Origin: Salaquimonas sp.
GTDB taxonomy: Bacteria > Pseudomonadota > Alphaproteobacteria > Rhizobiales > Rhizobiaceae
DNA length: 5,881 bases
Assembly (NCBI GenBank): GCA_024639745.1
Contig: JAHEHW010000131.1
Span: 1 to 5,881, forward strand
Direction of reading: 5' to 3'
Shown here: positions 1-5,881 of the stretch, in pieces
Layout: the number at the start of each line of letters is the position of its first letter
Numbering within the stretch: the first letter of the stretch is position 1
Made by a program: the position numbers and the translations under genes
The notes under the pieces: generated by a model
The model's input: the letters and a program-made list of their open reading frames with translations, nothing else
What the model was told of the DNA's origin: nothing
The model's database searches: none

Positions 1-333
1 TCCCGAAGGCGCTTCTTCCTGCGCCTCAACGGAAATCGCTTCTTCAGCTGTCTGAGCAGCTTCAGAGGATTTCGCGGGCTCCGCTTCAGCGCGCTTTCGG
101 CGTGCATCCGCCAGCGCTTCGTGCCAGGGCCATGCGGCACCGGGGCTGATGGTTTCTTCGTAAACCGTTTTCGTTTGTTCACGAATCCCGGCGAGCGATT
201 GGCTTAACTGCTGGAATTGAGCGTCGAGGCGCTTGAGACGGCCGCGCTGGAGAAAAACCATGATGATTGCGGTCAGCGGCAGGATCACGACCAGCAAGAC
301 TGCAACCAAGATCAATAACTCCAGATCTCCCAA
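1..333 (-). CDS. N-terminal part of a membrane-anchored protein, probably DUF2339 family (runs off left edge)
   Basis: The visible 111 residues are the N-terminus of a longer protein whose remainder lies beyond the left edge. Residues 4–28 form one strongly hydrophobic segment (LELLILVAVLLVVILPLTAI), a membrane anchor. A charged, coiled-coil-like stretch follows (about 30–58, RGRLKRLDAQFQQLSQSL), then an Ala/Glu-rich low-complexity linker (about 75–111). An N-terminal anchor, a short coiled coil and an Ala/Pro/Glu-rich linker are how many proteobacterial DUF2339 multi-pass membrane proteins begin; that match is inferred from architecture, because the conserved membrane region is not in the window. 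The start is read as TTG: the frame has an upstream stop (TGA) and no ATG or GTG before the hydrophobic segment, and an AGAGGG Shine-Dalgarno sequence lies about 9 nt upstream. It is divergent from the MFS gene. Function is unknown. It could instead be another bitopic protein with a coiled coil. Confidence 0.6.
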   Translation of the reverse strand, partial: MGDLELLILVAVLLVVILPLTAIIMVFLQRGRLKRLDAQFQQLSQSLAGIREQTKTVYEETISPGAAWPWHEALADARRKRAEAEPAKSSEAAQTAEEAISVEAQEEAPSG

Positions 334-483
334 TGGCCGTATCCCTCTTTGGTCCAGCTGCGGTTTTCACTTAGAGATCGGTTCTATCAAGAAAATCCAT
401 AACAGATGATTGCTTTTTTCACTTTGCCACAAGCTGCCTCTTGGCTTAATTGACCGTCATTATCCTGTTTTCCGGAGCACAAA
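334..483. promoter_or_regulatory. Divergent intergenic region between the DUF2339-like gene and the MFS gene
   Basis: This 150-bp spacer must carry the start signals of both divergent genes. Its middle (about 375–425) is visibly more AT-rich than the flanking coding DNA. The clearest element is a Shine-Dalgarno GGAG at 474–477, 6 nt before the MFS ATG. A possible plus-strand -35 (TTGCCA, 424–429) has only a weak -10 partner (TTAATT, 446–451), so I call no specific promoter. I see no convincing operator palindrome and no divergently transcribed regulator gene. The promoter function is inferred from gene layout. Confidence 0.4.
343..350 (-). promoter_or_regulatory. Ribosome binding site supporting the TTG start at 333
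   Basis: Read on the minus strand this is AAAGAGGG, a good Shine-Dalgarno match. About 9 nt separate it from the TTG codon at 333–331. It is the main reason for choosing that start, since no ATG or GTG is available in the frame ahead of the membrane segment. Confidence 0.55.
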
Positions 484-1704
484 ATGTCCCGCGTCATCGC
501 CGAGCGTCAGACCCTGCCGCTCTTACTGGTCATCTGCGGATGCCTCATTGCGATGACCACCTTCGGTCCGCGCTCGGCGATGGGCTTCTTTCAGATACCG
601 ATGCTGGAAGCCCGCGGTTGGGACCGAACGACCTTCGCTCTCGCAATGGCGATACAGAACCTCGTTTGGGGCCTTGGGCAACCGTTTTTCGGAGCGATTT
701 CCGATAAATTCGGAACCTGGCGCGTTCTTGCCTTTTCCGGAGTCTGCTACGCGCTCGGCCTCTTTTTGATGTCCGCTGCCGAAAGCCAGCTACTCCTGCA
801 TCTATCGGGCGGGGTTCTTATCGGTCTAGGAGTTGCCGCTGGGTCGTTTTCGATCATCATGGCGGCCTTCGGACGGAATGTACCAGTGGAAAAACGCACA
901 ATCGTTTTCGGCCTCGGCACCGCATCTGGCTCCGCAGGGATGGCGCTGTTCGCGCCGGTCTCGGTTGCCATGATTGCCAATCTCGGATGGCAGGACAGCC
1001 TAGTCTGGATGGCAATGGTGATGCTCATCATTCCGGTCTTGGCCATTCCCCTTGTGGGGAACTCGTCGAGCACCGCCAAAATAGCCGAAGCTGAACAGAC
1101 CATCGGGGAATCTCTGAAGGAAGCCTTCGGTCATATGAGCTATCTCTTGTTGATTGCCGGCTTCTTCGTCTGCGGGTTCCAGGTCGCATTCGTCACCGTG
1201 CATTTTCCGGCCTATCTGGAAGAGATAGGAATCGACGCGCGTTATGCTGGTCTGGCGCTGTTACTGATCGGGTTGTTCAACATTGTCGGGTCGCTTGCTT
1301 CCGGCTTTATCGGACAACACTATTCAAAGCCAATCTTTCTCTCCCTGATTTATATCGGGCGCACGATTGCGATCGTGGTGTTACTGTTATCTCCGAAAAC
1401 GCCTGCGCTGATCATTGGCTTTGCCGTGGTCATGGGCCTGTTGTGGCTTTCCACGGTTGCCCCCACCAATGCACTGGTCGCAACGATGTTCGGGACGCGG
1501 TATTTGGGAATGCTGGGCGGGATCGTATTTCTGTCTCACCAATTTGGGTCATTCCTCGGAGTATGGCTTGGTGGTTATCTCTTCGATCTTTACGGCAGTT
1601 ACAATCCGGTGTGGTGGTTTGGCGCCGGACTTGGGATGTTTGCGGCAATCGTTCATTGGCCGATCCGCGAGGAGGCGGTGGAACGCGGCATCAATCCTGC
1701 CTGA
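484..1704 (+). CDS. Major Facilitator Superfamily transporter, monocarboxylate/oxalate-formate antiporter-like
   Basis: A complete 406-residue polytopic inner-membrane protein with about 12 hydrophobic segments in two halves, the normal MFS length. The first segment covers about 11–34. The loop between segments 2 and 3 carries the MFS motif-A signature GAISDKFGTWR (70–80). The stretch GWDRTTFALAMAIQNLVWGLGQ (from residue 45) resembles proteobacterial secondary transporters related to the oxalate/formate and monocarboxylate porter groups. A polar central loop (about 193–216, with SSSTAKIAEAEQ) separates the halves. Family knowledge suggests proton-coupled or exchange transport of a small organic anion, but the substrate cannot be read from sequence; an efflux role is also possible. 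The ATG at 484 has GGAG 6 nt upstream. It is a single-gene unit: divergent from the left gene and convergent with recO. No adjacent catabolic gene hints at its substrate. Confidence 0.9.
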   Translation: MSRVIAERQTLPLLLVICGCLIAMTTFGPRSAMGFFQIPMLEARGWDRTTFALAMAIQNLVWGLGQPFFGAISDKFGTWRVLAFSGVCYALGLFLMSAAESQLLLHLSGGVLIGLGVAAGSFSIIMAAFGRNVPVEKRTIVFGLGTASGSAGMALFAPVSVAMIANLGWQDSLVWMAMVMLIIPVLAIPLVGNSSSTAKIAEAEQTIGESLKEAFGHMSYLLLIAGFFVCGFQVAFVTVHFPAYLEEIGIDARYAGLALLLIGLFNIVGSLASGFIGQHYSKPIFLSLIYIGRTIAIVVLLLSPKTPALIIGFAVVMGLLWLSTVAPTNALVATMFGTRYLGMLGGIVFLSHQFGSFLGVWLGGYLFDLYGSYNPVWWFGAGLGMFAAIVHWPIREEAVERGINPA

Positions 1705-1713
1705 ACGGCTCCC

Positions 1714-2445
1714 CTATTCCAGTGCTTTCACGATCTTGCGGATAAAACCCGCCCTTTCTTCCGGCGGTTTAACGCCACGCACACCGTATACGTTCCGGTC
1801 TAGGAAATAACCTGTCAGCCGAAAGCCTTGCTCCAGTGCTTCCGAAGACGCGATATGGTTCGGCGGCGAACCGGTTAGGAACGCCGGCAATGACAAGAGC
1901 TGCGCCTCATAGGGGCTGCCCGCTTCGCGGCTGATTGCACTGCCCGAGCGGGGGGAAACCCAGACAAGCTCCTCTCGGGTTCCGGTCGCCGCGCATTGTT
2001 CGAGGTCGAGCCCGAAACCCAGTTCGTCCAGAATGGCAAGTTCGAAACGGATCATAAGCCGCGCCGCTTTTTCGGGCTCATCCAGATTTTCCAGCAGAAC
2101 GAGTGCTGCCCGGTAAAGCCCGCCTGCGCTTTCGCGCTCGGGCAAAAGACGAAGATGAGCGGCGGCGACCTGCAATCCGTACATGCCGAGGGGAAGCTGC
2201 ATCAACCTCGCCGCGCGCAATTCGTCAGCTTCCACCCGGTAGGTGCCCAGATGCTCTTGCAGCCGGGCGCGCCATTCAGCATGAAGCGAATTGCCGGACT
2301 GAAGCAGCGGGCGCATGCGCGACGAGCGCCCACCACGGACAAGGCCAAGATGGCGCCCATGGCGCTCGGTCATTAATTCGACGATGGCACTGGTTTCGCC
2401 ATGCTTGCGAACCGCGAGGACGAAACCGCTATCCTTCCACTCCAT
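1714..2445 (-). CDS. recO: DNA repair protein RecO
   Basis: RecO acts in the RecFOR pathway: it binds single-stranded DNA and SSB, and with RecR loads RecA at gaps and promotes strand annealing. The 243-residue product has the family length and the typical start MEWKDSGFVLAVRKHGETSA, the first strands of the N-terminal OB fold (about 1–75), followed by a helical C-terminal domain. The segment around 134–176 (FELAILDELGFGLDLEQCAA, then SPRSGSAISREAG) is the characteristic alphaproteobacterial RecO block. Only C151 remains where some RecO proteins have a four-cysteine zinc site, so zinc binding by that site is unlikely. It is the last gene of the cluster, 15 nt after era, and I see no purine-rich Shine-Dalgarno sequence in that gap, so it probably depends on translational coupling. 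Its stop (TAG) lies 9 bp from the stop of the convergent MFS gene. Confidence 0.95.
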   Translation of the reverse strand: MEWKDSGFVLAVRKHGETSAIVELMTERHGRHLGLVRGGRSSRMRPLLQSGNSLHAEWRARLQEHLGTYRVEADELRAARLMQLPLGMYGLQVAAAHLRLLPERESAGGLYRAALVLLENLDEPEKAARLMIRFELAILDELGFGLDLEQCAATGTREELVWVSPRSGSAISREAGSPYEAQLLSLPAFLTGSPPNHIASSEALEQGFRLTGYFLDRNVYGVRGVKPPEERAGFIRKIVKALE

Positions 2446-2460
2446 TGCGCGAGTGTTGTT

Positions 2461-3393
2461 TCAGCCGGTTGGAAAATCAAGTCCCATGGCGCGATAGCGC
2501 TCCGGGTCCCTGCTCCAATTTTCGCGGACTTTGACGAACAGGAAAAGGTCGACCGGCTTGCCAACGATTTCGGTCATTTCCTTGCGGGCTGCCATGGAGA
2601 TCGCCTTTATCGTCTCGCCGCCCTTGCCGATCACGATCTTTTTCTGGCTGTCCCGTTCAACATAGATAGCCTGGTCGATGCGGACCCGCTTTTCTGTTTC
2701 GTTCCAGCTTTCGGTCTCGACGTGGGAGGCGTAGGGCAATTCCTGATGCAGACGCAGGTAGAGTTTTTCCCGGGTGATCTCGGCGGCGAGCTGGCGGAGC
2801 GGCAGATCGGAGATGTCGTCCTCGTCAAACAGGAACGGACCCGGCGGAACGGCTTCAGCCAGGTAATCCATCAAATCCTCGCAACCATCTCCCTTCAGGG
2901 CCGACACCATGAAAGTCCTTTCAAAGGCTGCCAGTTCATTCGCTTTCTGGGCAATCGCCAAAAGGCTGTCGCGCTTTACCCGATCGACCTTGTTGAGAAC
3001 GAGGATCTTTTTATGCGGTATCGAGGCGAGGACCTTGAGAATCCCCTCAACGTCCTCCGTGAGACCGCGTTCGCAATCGATCAGCATGGCAACGAGATCG
3101 GCATCGCGAGCGCCGCCCCATGCGGTGGTAACCATCGCCTGGTCAAGCTTGCGACGTGGATTGAAAATACCGGGCGTGTCGACGAAAATAATCTGGCTGC
3201 CGTCACGCACCGCAATACCGCGAATGATCGCCCGCGTCGTTTGAACCTTGTGGGTAACGACCGATACCTTGGTTCCCACAAGCTGGTTCATCAAGGTGGA
3301 TTTGCCCGCGTTCGGCGCTCCGATCAAGGCGATGAACCCGGCACGGGTCGTCATTTCGCTGCCGGCATCGCCGGTGGTTTCCGTCACACTCAC
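2461..3393 (-). CDS. era: GTPase Era
   Basis: Era is an essential GTPase that binds near the 3' end of 16S rRNA and supports 30S subunit assembly. The 310-residue product has every G motif: G1 GAPNAGKS (25–32), G2 TT (52–53), G3 DTPG (72–75), G4 NKVD (134–137) and G5 SALK (164–167). The C-terminal KH domain for RNA binding has its GKGG loop at 256–259. The start is taken as GTG at 3393, which overlaps the rnc stop as GTGA and has AAGGA 9 nt upstream. This adds about 13 residues before the more usual Era N-terminus; an in-frame ATG at 3354 (residue 14) is the alternative but has a poorer ribosome binding site. Sitting after rnc links it with rRNA processing, as in many proteobacteria. Confidence 0.97.
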   Translation of the reverse strand: MSVTETTGDAGSEMTTRAGFIALIGAPNAGKSTLMNQLVGTKVSVVTHKVQTTRAIIRGIAVRDGSQIIFVDTPGIFNPRRKLDQAMVTTAWGGARDADLVAMLIDCERGLTEDVEGILKVLASIPHKKILVLNKVDRVKRDSLLAIAQKANELAAFERTFMVSALKGDGCEDLMDYLAEAVPPGPFLFDEDDISDLPLRQLAAEITREKLYLRLHQELPYASHVETESWNETEKRVRIDQAIYVERDSQKKIVIGKGGETIKAISMAARKEMTEIVGKPVDLFLFVKVRENWSRDPERYRAMGLDFPTG

Positions 3394-4112
3394 GCTTCAG
3401 TTTCCTTCCAAACACCCTCGCGAATGAGCAAAGCCGTAGCGGCGTTTTGCTCGGCAACACGCTTGGAGCGCCCGCGCCCGCTCTCCTCGGGTAATTTTTC
3501 AACTTGCACCACAACGGTGAAAACCGGGTCGTGATCGGGTCCGGTTCGTTTGGCTTCGCGGTATTTCGGCGTGCCAAGCCGGTTTGAATGCGCCCATTCC
3601 TGCAAGGCGGTTTTCGAGTCGCGGCGGGTATTGCCCACCGTCGAAAGGCGGTCTTTCCAGAAGCGGCGAATAAAGGCCTCCGCTGCTTCAAGCCCGCCAT
3701 CGAGAAAAATGGTTCCAATGACCGATTCGAGAACATCAGCGCGGACACTCTGCATGCGCTTCGAGGTCAGTTCCTTGAGGTCTCCGCCCGTACGGATGAA
3801 TTCATGCAATTCGATCTCGTCGGAAATCTCGGCGAGGGTCTTGCCCTTGACGAGTTCGTTCAACCGCAGCGAAAGCTCGCCCTCATTTGCTTCGGGATAT
3901 TGCTCGAACAGGAGCCTCGCAATCACCAGGCCCAGCACGCGGTCTCCCAGGAATTCGAGACGCTGATAGTGGAAGCTCGAATCAGACTTCTTGCGAACGC
4001 TGGCATGAGTAAGCGCCCGCTCGATGTTTTCGTAAGCGGAAAATTGGTAGCCGATACGGTCTTCTAGATGGCCGAACCGCTTGCTGCCCCGATGGCGGCT
4101 CGAGAAGTTCAT
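3390..4112 (-). CDS. rnc: Ribonuclease III
   Basis: RNase III is a dimeric, Mg-dependent endonuclease that cuts double-stranded RNA, including the rRNA precursor and structured mRNAs. The 240-residue product has an N-terminal nuclease domain with the signature QRLEFLGDRVL (50–60) and metal-binding residues E53, D57, D126 and E129, matching E. coli E41, D45, D114 and E117; E77 matches E65. Position Q50 corresponds to E. coli E38, which is Glu there. A double-stranded RNA binding domain follows from about 165 (DSKTALQEWAH) to 234. About 15 basic residues precede the conserved LEDRIGYQF block, a slightly longer N-terminus than in E. coli (226 residues in total). The ATG lies 3 nt after the lepB stop with GAGGG upstream inside lepB, and its own stop overlaps the era start by 4 nt, so coupling in both directions is likely. 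Confidence 0.97.
   Translation of the reverse strand: MNFSSRHRGSKRFGHLEDRIGYQFSAYENIERALTHASVRKKSDSSFHYQRLEFLGDRVLGLVIARLLFEQYPEANEGELSLRLNELVKGKTLAEISDEIELHEFIRTGGDLKELTSKRMQSVRADVLESVIGTIFLDGGLEAAEAFIRRFWKDRLSTVGNTRRDSKTALQEWAHSNRLGTPKYREAKRTGPDHDPVFTVVVQVEKLPEESGRGRSKRVAEQNAATALLIREGVWKETEA
3403..3407 (-). promoter_or_regulatory. Ribosome binding site supporting the GTG start of era
   Basis: AAGGA on the minus strand, inside the 3' end of rnc and 9 nt ahead of the GTG at 3393. It favours the GTG over the in-frame ATG at 3354, which has no comparable purine-rich sequence in front of it. Confidence 0.6.
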
Positions 4113-4115
4113 GCC

Positions 4116-4877
4116 TTAAAGGCCCTCGAACAGCCGGTCGGTCCGCATATCTGAAGGCCAGTTCCAAATCGCCAGAGGATGGGTGCCGTTTGCGACAGAG
4201 AAAAAGATCATCCGCGCCGGGCCGACAAAATTCTCCAAGGGAACATAGCCCACGTCGAAACGGCTATCGAGCGAGTTGTCGCGGTTGTCTCCCATCATGA
4301 AATAATGGCCCTCAGGCACCTCGAAGACGGGTGTGTTGTCGCCTTCGCTGCGCCGGTTGGTTTCTATCACATTGTAGGAAACGCCATTAGGCAGCGTTTC
4401 CTTAAACATCGGCACTCCCGGCCCGCCATCAGGATGGCGGTACATCCCCGCAGGCTCACGGGACACTTCCTGATTATTGATGTAAAGGATGCCATCGCGC
4501 ACCTGAACGGTATCGCCCGGAAGACCAATAACGCGCTTGATGTAATCGACCGAGGAGTCCGAAGGCAGGCGGAAAACCGCGATATCACCGCGCTTCGGCG
4601 TTCCCTCCCAGATGCGGCCCTCGAACAGGTCCGGAGAGAATGGGAAGGAATAACGGGAAAATCCGTAGGTATATTTGGATACGAACAAGTAGTCGCCAAT
4701 CAGCAGATTAGGGATCATCGAACCTGACGGGATGGTGAATGGCTGAAACAAAAAGGTCCTCACCACGATCGCCAGCAGCAATGCTTGTACGACAACCTTA
4801 ACGGTCTCCGACAAGCCGCCTTCATTTTCTGATTTGTCGCTCAAAGCTTCATCCCGTTCTGTTCTGCCGAATTTCAT
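4116..4877 (-). CDS. lepB: Signal peptidase I
   Basis: Signal peptidase I is an inner-membrane serine protease that removes signal peptides from Sec and Tat exported proteins on the periplasmic side. The 253-residue product has a hydrophilic N-terminus, one membrane segment (about 25–43, VKVVVQALLLAIVVRTFLF), box B PSGSMIPN with nucleophile S53, the general-base lysine K114 in YIKRVIGLPGD, and box E GDNRDNSLDSR (196–206). These are the Ser/Lys dyad signatures of the S26A family. A single membrane segment is common in alphaproteobacteria, whereas the E. coli enzyme has two. I chose the ATG at 4877, 13 nt after the acpS stop. The frame stays open to a TTG at 4922, which would overlap acpS by 32 nt and add 15 residues. 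Neither start has a strong Shine-Dalgarno sequence, so the exact start is less sure than the gene. Confidence 0.95.
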   Translation of the reverse strand: MKFGRTERDEALSDKSENEGGLSETVKVVVQALLLAIVVRTFLFQPFTIPSGSMIPNLLIGDYLFVSKYTYGFSRYSFPFSPDLFEGRIWEGTPKRGDIAVFRLPSDSSVDYIKRVIGLPGDTVQVRDGILYINNQEVSREPAGMYRHPDGGPGVPMFKETLPNGVSYNVIETNRRSEGDNTPVFEVPEGHYFMMGDNRDNSLDSRFDVGYVPLENFVGPARMIFFSVANGTHPLAIWNWPSDMRTDRLFEGL

Positions 4878-4890
4878 TGTGTAACCATGC

Positions 4891-5301
4891 CTATTCCGCG
4901 ACGGCCATGGGTACCGCCTCAATGATCACGAAGGCCTGCGCCAGTGGTTTGTCATCAGTAATCGTAACGTGGATGATCGCTTCGTATCCCTCGGGCATCA
5001 TTTCGGCAAGTCTTTTTGCGGCGCCGTTGGTCAGCTGCATGGTCGGCTTTCCGCCCGGCATATTGACCACACCCATGTCACGCCAGTAGACGCCGCGGCT
5101 GAGACCAGTGCCGAGCGCTTTCGAACACGCCTCTTTGGCTGCAAAACGTTTGGCGTAAGAAGCGGCTCGCTCGCGTCGGCGATCGGATTTTACCCGCTCT
5201 ATCTCTGTGTAGACCCGGTCCAGAAAACGGTCTCCGAATCGTTCAATGCTGCGCTCGATGCGGCGGATATCGATCAAATCGCTGCCAAGGCCAATTATCA
5301 T
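4891..5301 (-). CDS. acpS: Holo-[acyl-carrier-protein] synthase
   Basis: AcpS transfers the 4'-phosphopantetheine group from coenzyme A to the conserved serine of acyl carrier protein, making it active for fatty acid and lipid synthesis in the cytoplasm. The 136-residue product has the family length for alphaproteobacteria and the two hallmark motifs: [15 protein letters not shown] at the N-terminus, with Mg ligand D8, and [15 protein letters not shown] (52–66), with Mg ligand E57. The ATG at 5301 is preceded by a purine-rich GGGAAGAAA ribosome binding site and starts directly with the conserved I-G-x-G-x-D motif, so the start is secure. It is followed closely by lepB (13 nt) and preceded by a 140-nt gap, so it may be the first gene of a transcript running through to recO. 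Confidence 0.96.
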   Translation of the reverse strand: MIIGLGSDLIDIRRIERSIERFGDRFLDRVYTEIERVKSDRRRERAASYAKRFAAKEACSKALGTGLSRGVYWRDMGVVNMPGGKPTMQLTNGAAKRLAEMMPEGYEAIIHVTITDDKPLAQAFVIIEAVPMAVAE

Positions 5302-5441
5302 CGGTTTCTTCCCAGCCTGGAAATACTCCGGCTGTTTAACGCCGTTTGCATCAAATTAAAACCTTTGGGATGTGATACAGAACTGCGACGTTGGGACCAG
5401 CCTGCCAATGTCAATGCATGAGAAAGCAGCCAGCCCAAGAC
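5302..5441 (-). other. Gap between the DUF2062 gene and acpS, possible internal promoter region
   Basis: This is the only long gap in the minus-strand cluster. A perfect TTGACA (minus strand, 5414–5409) could be a -35, but the position 17 nt downstream reads ACGTCG, which is no -10. I also see no GC-rich stem followed by a T run that would mark a terminator for the DUF2062 gene. The gap holds the acpS ribosome binding site at its end and no credible small gene. Readthrough from the DUF2062 gene and a separate acpS promoter are both possible. Confidence 0.35.
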
Positions 5442-5881
5442 TCAGGCGTCGCTCGTCTTCTTGATCTCGATACTTTCCATGGCGCGCTTCTTGAGCCGCC
5501 GCGCTTTTTCCGCCAGCTTTCGGCGTCTTGAAATCTGGAAAGCGATGGCCGCCCAGCGGGTAATGAGATAGGCGATGAGCCCGACGCCGATCCCAAGCGG
5601 GATAGCGCCAACGGTCATCGGCTTCAAAACCGGGTCCCAGATACTCACGATCAGATCCCAGACACCGGAAAAGCCCAGTTGCCACCAGTCGGTCTGACGA
5701 AAATGCTGCAAGGTCTCATGCGGACCGTTTTCCCCAAACCTGCCTTCAAGGATCAGCTTGCCCGTCGAATAGGTGCTGGCCCAGATGAACGGGAAGCTTA
5801 GCGGATTGCCGAAAAAGGTGCCGGTTGCCGCAGCCACGAAATTGCCCGCAATGACATAAGCAACCGCAAAGGCGATCATGA
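5442..5881 (-). CDS. DUF2062 domain membrane protein, C-terminal part (runs off right edge)
   Basis: The visible 145 residues are the C-terminal part of a DUF2062 family inner-membrane protein. The hallmark is GTFFGNPLSFPFIWASTY (from visible residue 20), preceded by a hydrophobic segment (IAFAVAYVIAGNFVAAA). A second hydrophobic segment lies at about 88–115 and a very basic tail at about 117–141 (SRRRKLAEKARRLKKR), probably cytoplasmic. The frame is open to the window edge and the two edge bases fit a codon ending in TC; family members often have Phe just before this hydrophobic stretch, so the ATG at 5879 is almost surely an internal Met, with the N-terminal part outside. The molecular function of DUF2062 is not established. 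Location next to acpS is common in Hyphomicrobiales, often downstream of the (p)ppGpp synthase gene; that neighbour is not visible here. Confidence 0.88.
   Translation of the reverse strand, partial: MIAFAVAYVIAGNFVAAATGTFFGNPLSFPFIWASTYSTGKLILEGRFGENGPHETLQHFRQTDWWQLGFSGVWDLIVSIWDPVLKPMTVGAIPLGIGVGLIAYLITRWAAIAFQISRRRKLAEKARRLKKRAMESIEIKKTSDA

Noticed and set aside
179..370. Minus-strand frame of 63 codons beginning with GTG
   Set aside because: It overlaps the better-supported TTG frame, and its product is a Pro/Arg-rich string without the hydrophobic anchor seen in the neighbouring frame.
1415..1810. Plus-strand frame of 131 codons overlapping the 3' end of the MFS gene and the end of recO
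   Set aside because: It is out of frame with the MFS gene and lies across two well-supported convergent genes; its composition is typical of a shadow frame.
2401..3534. Long plus-strand open frame (377 codons) antisense to era and the end of rnc
   Set aside because: It lies opposite a certain GTPase with all G motifs and a KH domain. Its translation shows no domain or membrane pattern, and long antisense frames arise from codon bias in GC-rich genes.
3203..3748. Minus-strand frame of 181 codons overlapping era and rnc in another phase
   Set aside because: It is a shadow of the two real genes; the same bases encode conserved era and rnc residues in the other frames.
4179..4727. Plus-strand open frame of 182 codons antisense to lepB
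   Set aside because: It is a reverse-complement shadow of the conserved signal peptidase catalytic region, with no recognisable protein features.
5386..5414. TTGACA on the minus strand in the DUF2062–acpS gap as a sigma-70 type promoter
   Set aside because: The -35 hexamer is perfect, but no acceptable -10 lies at 16–18 nt spacing, so it is not called a promoter.

Overview
The window looks like ordinary chromosome from an alphaproteobacterium, most likely of the order Hyphomicrobiales (Rhizobiales). Three things point there: moderately GC-rich DNA, the gene order DUF2062–acpS–lepB–rnc–era–recO, and protein details such as the RNase III signature with YQRLEFLGDRVL and an alphaproteobacterial type of RecO. 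Genus cannot be settled by eye.

Layout. Positions 1–333 (minus strand) hold the N-terminal 111 residues of a membrane-anchored protein that runs off the left edge. It probably starts at TTG and resembles the start of DUF2339 family membrane proteins. A 150-bp divergent spacer follows, then a complete plus-strand Major Facilitator Superfamily transporter (484–1704). From 1714 to the right edge everything is on the minus strand. In transcription order (right to left) these genes are a DUF2062 protein (C-terminal part only), acpS, lepB, rnc, era and recO. The transporter and recO converge with only 9 bp between their stop codons.

How the genes work together. From acpS to recO the gaps are 13, 3, -4 and 15 nt, so they almost certainly form one transcript with translational coupling. 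AcpS activates acyl carrier protein for lipid synthesis. LepB removes signal peptides from exported proteins. RNase III processes rRNA and other double-stranded RNA. Era is a GTPase that assists 30S subunit maturation near the 3' end of 16S rRNA. RecO loads RecA in recombinational repair. The cluster thus joins membrane biogenesis with ribosome maturation, plus a repair gene at its end. A 140-nt gap separates DUF2062 from acpS, so acpS may have its own promoter, though none is convincing.

I saw no RNA genes, insertion sequences, CRISPR arrays, direct repeats or clear intrinsic terminators. I found no sign of a new system; the findings are modest observations about start sites, coupling, a residue substitution and one poorly characterised membrane protein.
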